The notes under the pieces are model-generated. The model made no database searches. It was not told the origin of the DNA and was given only the letters and a program-made list of their open reading frames with translations. DNA of 64,000 nt, from positions 23,037,105-23,101,104 of the forward strand of contig JALIRH010000006.1 in the NCBI GenBank assembly GCA_023055505.1, in the 5' to 3' direction. Both the position numbers and the translations under genes were made by a program. Positions 52,693-63,023 of the stretch are shown here, piece by piece. The DNA is from Callipepla californica brunnescens. Taxonomy: Eukaryota > Chordata > Aves > Galliformes > Odontophoridae. How positions within the stretch are numbered: position 1 is the first letter of the stretch; every line of letters begins with the position of its first letter.

Positions 52693-54870
52693 ATTTAATA
52701 TCTGTACTTTAAAAGGAAAAAAACTTAAAAAAGTCCTCAAACTAGAACTCAAAAAACAAACAAAAAACCGAACAACATCAGCATAGCATAAAATGTAAAT
52801 ATTTTCCTCTGAAATCTATCACTTTTATGTTGCTCACAAATGAAATTCCCATCTGTTCTGTATGCACTATTGATTTTTCAGTGTATTATATCACTGCTAA
52901 TTCTGCACAGCAAAGGACAGAAACTAAGATAACGATGTTTACTTCCATTACAGTAGGTGCAAATAGTAAACACTCCAAACAGCATGAAAAGGAGAAAAAA
53001 AAAATTAAGTACTTGAGGAAATTTCGTTAGAGTTGGATAAAGTAATTTTTCACCTCTTACCTTTGATCTCTGCTGACCTGAATTAAAAAAAAAAGGTCCA
53101 AGGTGCCAAACTGAGACACTCGTGCTTTTATGGCTGCTGCCAAGAAGGTGCAGATATACCTAGTGCTGTGACTCCAGCATGCATGTTGCATCTCAGAATT
53201 AGAATATCCAATTTACTATGTGTTTGTATCAATAAGTAATGCAACTAGTGTTTTTTTTGCAGAACTTTGATTCAAGCCAATGTTCTCTTGGTATCTTAAA
53301 GTGCATGGATATTTAGGTTGTATCAAAGCAGACATAGATCCAAACAGAGTTGCCTTTCTTGCATAAACCATAGAATATCTGCATGTGTGGTGCTTCTCCT
53401 TGTGCAGTTTACAGATTCATGAACAGTCACGTCATTCATGAATATATTTGAGGCTTACAAATAAGTGAGAGGTGCTATTGACATATTTCACATCATACAA
53501 GGCCTTGAATGAGGTGACATTTTTGCAAAGTCGATCTATATATTGTGATATAAATAATAATAGGAAGAAGACAAGAAATTTAATTTTATTTTTAAGCATG
53601 TTTTTCTATTTTACACTTCTTTGGTAAAATAATTGTTTGGGGACAGTGAAACAGATGATATTTCTTTCCTTTAGAGATGTAAACAATGCTAATACTTTTT
53701 TATGTGGTTTCATCTGTCCAAGTGTAAGTCACAGTACTAGAAGTGGTTAGTAGAACTACTGCTTTGTTGTTTTGTATTTGTAACACACTGAGAAGCTTTA
53801 TAAAAGTTCTCACTTGCACCTTGTGGCATTTTTGTCATTGTACCTTACACAAATGTATCATGCTTCATTTACTGAATATGTTTATTTCCAAAACCTGTAT
53901 TTCCCGTGTACCTTGACTTCCTCAGAACAACATAGATTGCCTTTCATAGGAATGTTTAGGCTTTGAATATTTTTCCTCAGAAATGACAACAGAAAAGAGA
54001 TGACAAAACTGATGTAACTGGACATGGAGAAGCATTTTCTTTGATTGATTTTTGAATAACAAAATAAATTTTATTTCTATCCATCACCTTAAAAATGGAC
54101 TATTGCATTGTCCAGCTTGTCCTTTATACAGCTAAGGAGAAGCATGGCTGAGCTGATCAGGGAAAATGATATTGAGACTTGATGAGGGGAGAGCATCTGT
54201 GACATGCTGGTCCTGTTGAGGAAAAAGGAATGAAATGGGAATACACACTTACCAAATTACTGCTGCACTGACAAGTTTTGAAACCTGTTTCTTATTACTT
54301 TCAAAAAATATAAGTGAGAAAAAAATGTGGCCACAGGTATAAAACCACAGCTTTTCTTAGTAACAAAAGACAGTCAGAATTCAAGGAGAGAAATCACTGA
54401 ACTAAAGAATTTGGACAAGCACACCATTTTCTCCAAGCAGATGTGGTTGTTACTTGTGTATCTGTAGGCAGCACGGGAGAGCTCTTGGAAGCATACCAAG
54501 CTGATAAATTATGTGGTAGTGACTTAACTTTCAAGTCCTCAAGGAGAAAACAAAATAGCATGGTTCAGTACTCTGAATCAGTTCATGGATAGTTGGGCCA
54601 ACAGCAAGCAGAGATAGTCTTATCATTGTAGTAATCCAAGAATCAAAATGAGGAGGCCATAGAGAGTGGGGACATTTGCCTGTGCAGATCTGGATCTACT
54701 AAGGCAAAAGCAGGAGCTGCAAGGGTGAACAGTGTGGAAGTTTTAGGTGGCAAAGATAGCACAGGGCTTTATTGTAATGGATAGAGAAAAATTGAATGTT
54801 TATCATCAGAGTGCTTGAGATTTTTCTCCTTGTAATTCATCATGTTCAGCCATGATGTTGATAACTCACC

Positions 54871-54918
54871 TAGACAATCTCTAGAGGTCCCTTCCAACCC
54901 CTACTATTCTGTGATTCT
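54871..54918 (+). mobile_element. CR1 LINE 3' terminal scrap, plus orientation
   Basis: The CR1 end is recognisable as TCTAGAGGTCCCTTCCAACC followed by TATTCTGTGATTCT. About 48 bases are left. Confidence 0.85.
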
Positions 54919-56357
54919 TGTGAGGACTTGAGAAAACTGAGCAAAGTAGTGTTTTATTATTCTTGTCATAGAATTGGGATAGTAGCTCTACCAAAACGTC
55001 TCATTTTGCATTTGCTAATGCCTGTAAAACTGTTCAGTGGGACTTTGTTATTAACATTTTAATGGATGGATTTCTTTATTCGTCACTGAAATCTGATTTT
55101 GCCTTTTAAGTCCTCCTGTCGCTCAGCTTTCAATTTAAGGTGGTAGACCGCAGGATGGGCCACAATATTCTGAATCACAATGAGACAGTGCAACAAAGAC
55201 ATTGTAAAGAGCTTTATTTGAAACATTTAAGCTTAGAAGCTTTTATTAACAGGGACTAACCTGAGAAGTTATGTCACATAGAGATATTACTTAACTCCCT
55301 CTCCAGGCCCAAGGGAATTTTCCCCACTTTCTGGTCTCCAGCAACTTCATCCACATATTTTACATATGCCCTCTGATTCTGTCTGGTTTTCAGTAATGAG
55401 TGTTGGACTACAGCGTTCATTTTTCCTCTTCCAACAGTCCAAACATATTCATTGGGCTAAACTGCAAATGCTGAATATTATTAGTATAAAGTTTGAATTA
55501 ACATTTTAGAAGTTGTTATGTCAAAAGAACTTAATAATGAGCTTTACAGCTTGCAGTTTCCGAGAGTGCAATCTTGATTTCCTTGCAATTAATGACTATA
55601 GGGAGAAAGTGGTACATCAAAAGCATGTATTCTGCTTGCTAAGCGATGACATCTAAAAAATCTTATTCCATAATGAGCATTACAAGCGCAGTAGAGATAG
55701 TACCGATTAATGGATTTTTTCCTCCATAGCAAAATATCTCAATCTATGCAGATATCAAAACAACTGTGTGAAGCAGTGGAGGTATTAAAGAGTTTTTTGT
55801 TTTGACTGATCTATTTTAGTAGCACTGCATCACAATTTCCCTATAAAGGTAATTTAGAAAATGGAAAATACTGTTTTTACTTTATTTATTTGATGGTAGT
55901 GTTAACATTGACAATCAACTATTACATTTTCTAGCTTTAATATTTTTGTGCGCTATATCAGTTTACCGCAATTGATAAAATATATTTATGTTGGATTGTT
56001 CTAACATAGTCCTAGCTGTTTTGCAGAAACCTCCATCATAAACAAGGGGATGAAATGCAAGGGTCAGTATGGGCAAAAGAAGCATGCTCATCCACAACTT
56101 GACAATTCTGAAATACTATATAGCTCTTTGCTAAGTCTTAGAATGCTCTTATGAAGAAAGTATTAGCATTTTAAGAAAGTAAATGACCGATGTTTTTGTC
56201 TCTGGGGTAAAGGAGTTGGCCCAGAGTAAAACAAGGTTTTAGACTTCAAGTATTTGTTTTTCTGTGCGTACAGCACACTTCCTGTGAGAAGTCTCTCCCT
56301 TTTGGAGTACCACACCAACATGCTGCTTAGGGGTCTATTTGTCTCTGTTGCCCTCAG

Positions 56358-56471
56358 GACTCCGAGCCGTCAAATGAGGTGGTCTCAGAGGCCCCAGGTA
56401 ATGTGGTACCCTCTACCTCAAGAAGTAGCTCTGAAGAGCTGGTATCGGTGGCACAGAAACATCCAGAAGAG
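56358..56471 (+). CDS. PHF14: probable PHF14 C-terminal extension exon
   Basis: The exon is 114 nt, exactly 38 codons, in phase 0 at both ends, with acceptor TTGCCCTCAG and donor GAG/GTAGGA. The phase fits the PHD exon directly. The frame reads DSEPSNEVVSEAPG, then a Ser-rich run (STSRSSSEE), then LVSVAQKHPEE. This is an acidic, Ser-rich, probably disordered tail with no Cys and no domain I recognise. It is GC-richer than its surroundings and preceded by a pyrimidine-rich stretch, as coding exons in AT-rich introns often are. If not spliced at the donor, the frame stops at TAA about fourteen codons later. The usual short PHF14 C-terminus I recall (beginning EDENEAE) was not found in the window, so this would be an alternative longer form. 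An overlapping open frame at 56254-56475 is a shadow in another phase. Confidence 0.6.
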
Positions 56472-57430
56472 GTAGGACCTTCTGTGTCTATTCTGTTCCA
56501 AGGTTAACTGTTGGGGAATACTCGTTTGCCTCTGTTTTTCATGCCTAGTGTTGTTTTACTTGTAGCAGAGACCTCCTTAAAGCTAAAGCTCAATTTTATG
56601 CTCCCATGCCACTGACATGTAAGACCAGGGTAAATTTCCAGAGCTTTGTTATGTAAGCTAAGTATTCTCCAACTAGTGCATTTTTAATACTGTTTCTTAT
56701 TATCAATAATAGGGTAAATATTTTTTTTTATTCCTATCTTTCACACACCCATGACAGTATCAGGAAATCTGTTAGATTTGAGCAAATGAAGCTTTATAAG
56801 ACTAAATAAACAGAAGTAGAATGTGTGTATAGTAACATAAGCAGATGTAAAGCATTTGTTATCTTTCATTAAACTTAAACGTTGCTTACTGCTGGGTTGT
56901 GCAAAGGAAAGGCCCTTGGTAATATTATTATGCCTTTCATTGTAGCCTTTTTCTTTCAAAAAAAAAAATGATGCTAGATCATAATGATGTAGTGTGAGCA
57001 TAAGGCCATACACCCTGTTGTTATAAGAAAAGGTGCTGACTTGTAAGGTAGTTCTGTAATGTAGCCTGTGACTGACTTCTTCAGACCCTGCAGTGCATCC
57101 TTCTCTCAGTACATGATAGCTGGAGAGAGGGTTGTCTGCTGAATTCAGACTTTAAACTTAATTTTATGATGAGAATCATCCTTTTGGGGAAAGGTTATTT
57201 TATTTAATGAGATAAGTCTTTTGTTTGGAGTAACCTTATAACTCCAAATCTTGGCTTCCTTAATCAGTTAATTTATTGTTGTTAAAGATATGCCGCATAT
57301 AAGGTAATGCTAAGACTTTTTTTTCTCTCAGATTTTCTTTCTCTACCGTCTTCCCTGTAAAGGAGAATATGATATATTAGCAGTTGGAAATAATACCATT
57401 ACACTGACACTCACTATTTCTCCTGTGCAG

Positions 57431-57478
57431 CCTATAGATAATTATCAAATACCTTCACAGATTTCTCCTTTCCTCTGA
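57431..57478 (+). CDS. candidate terminal exon A (in phase with 56358 exon)
   Basis: A good acceptor (ACTATTTCTCCTGTGCAG) ends at 57430. Phase 0, as supplied by the preceding exon, gives PIDNYQIPSQISPFL and a TGA at 57476-57478. The peptide is polar and Pro/Ser/Ile-rich and would make a plausible disordered C-terminus. The nearest AATAAA downstream lies in an AAAT microsatellite near 57790. There is no homology support; a chance acceptor plus short frame is quite possible. Confidence 0.25.
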   Translation, partial: PIDNYQIPSQISPFL

Positions 57479-57789
57479 TGATCTTCTCACTTTGTCTGAA
57501 GAGGCAAGTCCTCAGTGCAGGGCTGGAAGAATTCTTAACAATGTCTTCTGGCTTCAGTCTATATCATGACTTCAGTTATTTTGGAGTATCATTTTGTATC
57601 AGATTATCACATCTAAACAGTCCTGTGGATAGAGTAATATAAACATTTAGTAATACTTATGTCTGTTTTCTTGAGTGGTGAGGCAATCTTGGTCTATAGA
57701 ATGCCATGGATTCTGGCTCTTAAGTCTCAGCTTTCACAGTTCATCTCAGTTTTTGCTCTGGAGAAATTCAGTATAGCACAACTGATATT

Positions 57790-57813
57790 TAAAAATAAAT
57801 AAATAAATAAAAA
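57790..57813. repeat. (AAAT)n microsatellite
   Basis: About five AAAT units. They contain overlapping AATAAA hexamers, which could act as polyadenylation signals if a transcript ended here. Confidence 0.8.
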
Positions 57814-58352
57814 GTATTGCAGAAAGAAAAAAGAAGTGTAAAAGCCAAAAAGAAGATTTTTGACAATGAAGAGTACAGCTATGCTGTGGGGGAGACTAAA
57901 ATTGAGGAAACATGAATGAAGTGAAAGATGGAAACGCACATTTTGCGTTTTACTAAATATCTCAGTTTATGGTGAAGCTGTTTTGCTGAACACAGGGTCA
58001 TGAAGTATTACATGTGTTTAATAACAGAATGAGACTTCTCAAAACATAATTAATGCAGTTTGTATCAAAACAGAGGGAGGTGAGTCAGAAAGAGTTTTGT
58101 GGTTGGATTTGCAGGAAACCTTGAGAGGGGAGAGCCAGTATGCTGAATTCCCAAATTCAGAACTCACTGTGAAACAACCCATCTAAGTTAACGTGTGGGT
58201 AAGTCAGCACAGTAAGCAAATGTTTGTGAATTACACCTTGAAAAACATGTTTCTAATAGCAACAGTAAAAAAGGGTTTGCAGAGGTGTTTACTCCAACAA
58301 ATCCCTTTCTAAATATAAATTTTGTTGGAAGTCTCCAGGTACATCATTCTCA

Positions 58353-58377
58353 TATGTGTGTATATATATATATACAT
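58353..58377. repeat. (TG)n(TA)n microsatellite
   Basis: A short TGTG run passing into about seven TA units. Confidence 0.8.
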
Positions 58378-59553
58378 AATTTTTTTCACTATTTGCTTAA
58401 TTAATTAATATTCAGAATTAATTACAGCTGTTAACTGATGCACTATTTCTGTAATAACGCGTTTTCATCTGAATTTGACCCAAAAGACAGTACTGGTGAA
58501 AAGGTGGTTGTTAATGAAATGAGCAGATGCATCCACGTATAGGGAAACAGGAAAGTGGGGAAAGAGGATAAAGCTGTTGGATTAAGGATTTCAGAAGGAT
58601 GGAATAGATGGGACAAAGAAATAGATGGAAGGTAATGCTAAAGAGGTGTCTCAGATTTGCAAATGTGAGAACAATTTATCGCAGGAAAAAGTCGTGAAAA
58701 TGCCATGAATTGCTACAGTTGTGTATATAATCCATGTTTTTTTTTCCTTCTTATAATTTATTTTCCTCTTGGATAGTCCCGTCTGACTCAAACACTCAAT
58801 AACTTTGTGTGATGTCATTTCATCACTTAGATGAGGCTTTTTTCCTGTCCAGATGTTCTGCTAGTCAATATGATGGCTGAGTGTTGGGTTCTCTTTCTTT
58901 GTGGCTGCCCTTTCTCAGTGAGAGAAGCAGGGAATTTGCTTCTGGTTATACTCCCTTCTTGCCATCCTCCTTTCATGCTCTGAAATCAGATGAAACTGTG
59001 TGAGGCATGGACAGTGGCCAATGATGTGGCATATGGCAAAAATTATTGCCTAAGTAATCAGCATGTTGAGAGTTCAGCTTTCATAACTGTGAAATTTTTG
59101 TGCCTGTGAAGGATTCAGGAAAATGTGTGTACTTCAGATTCCAGAACACTTGCGACTGTAAAATAAACAAACTATGTTTGAAGTTAGAAATATTCCTTAG
59201 CCCTTGTTTCCAAAAACTGCAATCTCTTGTAAAACATAATTTGTACAGATCTGAATGCTTGAATTGGTGTCCATACTGTAAGAAAGAAATTACCTGTGTG
59301 ATTGATGAATTAATGCTGTTTATTTTGTCATTTTTAATAAGTGGCATGCAACAGTAAAAATGAAAGAAAAGCTCAATCATGAGAAAAGGAATGGACACGT
59401 GTCTTCTTGAATTTCAGTGTCACCTAATGAGGCCTTCTTTGCTGTTTACTAGGGCAATGTGAAATAACTGCTTTTAGTAAAGTGTTATACTGATTTACTA
59501 GTTTTAAAAATTACACTAAAATCTTAAATTATGTAAATATTTTGTCCCTGCAG

Positions 59554-59586
59554 CCATTTGAAAATTCAGCACCTCCCTATTGTTAG
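59554..59586 (+). CDS. candidate terminal exon B (in phase with 56358 exon)
   Basis: The acceptor is ATTTTGTCCCTGCAG, ending at 59553. In phase 0 the frame reads PFENSAPPYC and a TAG at 59584-59586. It competes with the candidate at 57431: only one, or neither, may be real. No canonical AATAAA was seen between the stop and the mariner element beginning 260 bases later; one AATAAA lies inside that element near 60347. Confidence 0.22.
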   Translation, partial: PFENSAPPYC

Positions 59587-59845
59587 TATGTCGTGAATAT
59601 ATTCAATTGTATCTGAGGTACCACAAATTCTTTACCTTTAACCAACTAAAGAAAAATCTCTGGATGTGTTGATTACCTCAGATTCAGAGCTTTTAAAATG
59701 CTTTGAAAGTACAAATGCACTTTCTTGAATAATACTGTAATTTTAAAGGCTGAGAAATTAAATTTCCTGACCCTTACTCCATGAGTGTCCACCTTTTTGC
59801 CCTTCCTAGGCTTCAGTGAGTAAAGAGGAATCATCTTGGGATGCA

Positions 59846-60380
59846 TAGGTTGCTCCAAAAGTAATGCCTGCTATTTATTTACTTGGGGACTACAACTGAT
59901 ACAGTGAGCACAGTAACTTTACTTGATTGATAGAGCAAATTCTCACTCACAAAATAGTATTTTTCAACATAGTCACCCCTGTTAGCTATACATTTTCACC
60001 AGTGATGAACAAGAGGCAGGATGCCGTGCTTGTCTAAACTTGCACCAGTAGAAGTGACCCACTGGCACTGTCACCACTGCCAAAATGCACCAGCATGCTC
60101 CTGCTGTTTGGGCTCCATAAATGTTCAGCAAGTGTAAATGAAATGCAAGCATCAGTGGGCACAAATTTTTTTCAACGGTGGAATTCAGTGACACATCTTT
60201 GCTTTGTACACACTTCCATGTCAGATGCTGTTCTAACAGACTGCCCCTCTGCTGCCATGGCAACAAAATGTAATGGAATATAGGTGGGAAGGTTCAACCT
60301 CTACTGCCATACCACCAACATTCACCTCTGAAGTCATGGGATAAGATAATAAAATAACAGGCATTGCTTTCAGAGCAGCC
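59846..60380 (-). mobile_element. mariner-family DNA transposon, internally deleted
   Basis: The left end begins TA and then GGTTGCTCCAAAAGTAATGC (59848 onward). The right end, GGCATTGCTTTCAGAGCAGC plus C at 60360-60380, is its reverse complement with three mismatches. TA is the target site of mariner elements; the right-hand TA copy is no longer visible. At 533 bases between outer ends it is far shorter than an autonomous mariner of about 1.2-1.3 kb. The minus strand holds decayed transposase pieces: a segment near the start of the protein (KQRCVTEF, 60205-60180) and a C-terminal type segment (GDYVEKYYFVSENLLYQ) around 59980-59930, so the middle is missing. Such elements are common in galliform genomes (often called Galluhop). 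The copy is non-autonomous and inactive. Confidence 0.85.
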
Positions 60381-60815
60381 CTTTTAAGATGTATCATAAT
60401 TATATATATAATGTATACCGTAGAGAGAGCAACAAAAACATAAAACAAGTGGGATATTTGACCCTGTGTTTGTGAAACTAATGCTTCAGGCTGGTTCAAT
60501 GGCAGTGGTTGCAATTTTTGTTGTGTTCTTATGGTGTTCATTGGAGATTTGTTATGAAATTTTTCTCTTCTGATGCATCATCCTTGACAATGCGTGCTCA
60601 CATATGTGCTGTCTCAAAAGCGATGACATGAATAAGATGTGACTGTGAAGCTGTAGATACTTTTCTCTTTTAAGAGAGAGCTCATAAAAGTCTGATAAAG
60701 AGATATGAACAAATTTTTGAGTTAGATATCTGATTGCAACTCTATACATTCCATTTGAAAATTTGCAGGTGTTATCTTTATGTCAACTGAAAATGCAGTT
60801 ACAAACATAAATTGA

Positions 60816-60817
<2 letters not shown>

Positions 60818-60847
<30 letters not shown>

Positions 60848-60848
60848 T
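60818..60848. repeat. (TTTA)n microsatellite
   Basis: About seven TTTA units followed by a short T run. Confidence 0.85.
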
Positions 60849-61242
60849 TGGTGCAGTCTTGAAATCTATTATCAAATTCCATATCAAAGCTGAAAACAAG
60901 GCTTTGCTCACAGGACTGCGTTTAGCCAGTGTAACAAAATACGTATGATTATTTGCCACAACTTGAGTTAGCACTGCACTGTGCTTTCCCTGTGGCCTGG
61001 TGTCAGCCCAGGCAGCAGTCCCAGCAGCACACTGTTGTTTGATTGTTGTGGGTGATGGGTGTGCACCTGTGAAGACCTGCTGCCAGACAGTGGGCCACAC
61101 TGTGAGCTGTGCCAGGCCCCATTGGGGCCTGCAGGCCATGGGTTGGGTATGCCTTTTTATTCTGTTTTCTGGAGTCGCTCACATTGTTCATCTCGCAGTT
61201 GGCAGTCACAGTGCATTTAGTAAATTTAGTAAAAAAAAAAAA

Positions 61243-61263
61243 CTACAGAGTATTACTCTGTAG
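61243..61263. repeat. 21-nt near-perfect palindrome after an A12 run
   Basis: CTACAGAGTA, a single T, and its exact reverse complement TACTCTGTAG. It follows directly on twelve A, and just before that TTTAGTAAA is duplicated. The structure could mark an old insertion junction or be a replication-slippage product. Confidence 0.85.
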
Positions 61264-62914
61264 ATGCATACGCAATCACACTGAGGAAAGTAAAGTGAAA
61301 GTTTATCGTTAAAGTATTTGAGCAAGATTGATGGTCTGTATTTTGATACCATTTCCCATAAGCAGCACTTGAGTCTGCTGGGGTTGACAGTGCCAGGTGC
61401 TGGTTATCTAAGGAAGATGAGACAAGTTTTGACAGCTCCCTTAAACTTGAGTCTCAGGAGAGGCATATTCTCTTATTTAATTAGAAGTAAAACAGAAATA
61501 CATGAGTTATATGTATTAATTTCTTTGCTGATCTGGTGGCAAATCAGTTCATCGTGTTTTAATCAAGGTTAACAGAGATGGTCTTTCTGAATGGCTGCAT
61601 TGCTAGAGCAGTACAGATACAGATGAAATGCTGTGCAACTCTCTCTGTTTATGACACTTAGTTCTACTCAATAAATCAAATAATAACCAACCAATCCTCT
61701 TTTCTGCATGACCCCTCTCTTCCCCCAGAAAAGGTGCATATATGAAGCATTTTAGGTAAAGTATTGATGACATCATTGTAGCACATGAACATGAATAGCC
61801 CACGCATCTGTGTTGAATTCTAAAACTACATAAGTTGTGCAAAAAAGCTGTGGGATTCTGAACTAAAGAAAGATTCTTCTGCTTCTGAGCTATTAGGCGA
61901 TTAGTGCTTGCTCTACATCTGGAGAGAGCGCAGATTTTTCTTCTGTTAGTAATGCACAGCTGCATCACGATTTTGTTTTGTAGGAAAAGATGTGTCCCAT
62001 ACTTAAGGCATTTTAGTCATAAGTATGATTTGAGCAATTTTAAATCATTACATTATTCTCAGAAAGTCTGGGAGAGACATCTGTATAATTTCATAAATAG
62101 GCAAAGGAACCATTTGTTTATTTTTATGAACACAATTTGCATCTTATTTAATTTTATTTATTTATTTGTAAGCTATCTTTCTTCCTTGATCTCCAGGTAA
62201 GACATTTTTTCTGACAAGTCCCATTGACAGTACTAGATAGATTAAAAACAAAAGAAAACAAAAACAGCAGCAACAAAAACACAAGAAATCAAGAAATCAT
62301 AAGCTTCATTAGCAGCGCATCCAGTCCATTCATTTGTTTTATTACACTGAGGTGTTTGCTTTATAAGGAAAGTATGATGTGACATGTTTTGAAAGAATAA
62401 AAGATAATTCCATGGCATAGTATGTAATAATGCCCATGTGATATTTTCTCCATTTATTGTTATTAGAAGGATTTGCAGTCTTATTAGAAAAAAACATATA
62501 TTTGCATATCTATATGGATAAATACAAATCTGTTACCCTTGTGCTTGTGAAAAAAAAAACAAACATTCATTTCTTCATTCATTTCTTACTAAACGTCATA
62601 GACTTAGCATTACCTTCTCTCTGTTTTGTGTAGCTGTGAGTTTGAACTCACAGAAGAATTGTGTCAGACTGTTGCTGCTATAAATATGTTGTTCTTCCCA
62701 ACACACTGTTAAATGAGAAAAAATAGTTACCCAAATTGAATGAGTTGGAATATAGATTAACTCTTGGAAACTATTATTTTTTTTTTTAACTTAGTGCTCA
62801 GAAAAGTAATCACAAATTTGTATGCTGTATGGACCTAGAAAACTCTTTGTTTTCTGAATAAAGAAGTTGATGCTGATTTACTGGTTACTTGCAATAGACT
62901 ACAGAGCTGAAATC

Positions 62915-62948
62915 TATATGTTTAGAATATTATATATGTTTAGAATAT
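62915..62948. repeat. tandem duplication, 18-bp period
   Basis: TATATGTTTAGAATAT occurs at 62915-62930 and again at 62933-62948. Confidence 0.9.
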
Positions 62949-62985
62949 TTTGCGGGCTTAAGTCAGATTCATTCTAAAGAAGATT

Positions 62986-63023
62986 GAAATTTGGTTATGT
63001 GTCCGAAATTTGGTTATTTGGCC
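62986..63023. repeat. tandem duplication, 19-bp period
   Basis: GAAATTTGGTTAT starts at 62986 and again at 63005, with similar following bases (GTGTCC and TTGGCC). Confidence 0.9.

Larger units (their letters stand above)
35904..56357 (+). other. PHF14: PHF14 intron, 20,454 bases
   Basis: The intron begins GTAAGT at 35904 and, if the next exon call is right, ends CCCTCAG at 56357. It contains a CR1 3' fragment, one CR1 scrap, several microsatellites, a perfect inverted repeat and a candidate short terminal exon, each listed separately. The stretches 35910-37150, 38530-39525, 39560-41270, 41545-42935, 43450-48330, 48360-50700, 50735-52615, 52700-54865 and 54920-56350 are unique AT-rich DNA in which I see no gene. 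Open frames of up to 150 codons (39141-39593) run into an A-rich tract and have no recognisable domain. Confidence 0.55.

Noticed and set aside
60990..61170. GC-richer piece resembling a gene or repeat
   Set aside because: Open in several frames but with no family motif, splice sites or repeat signature that I can identify.
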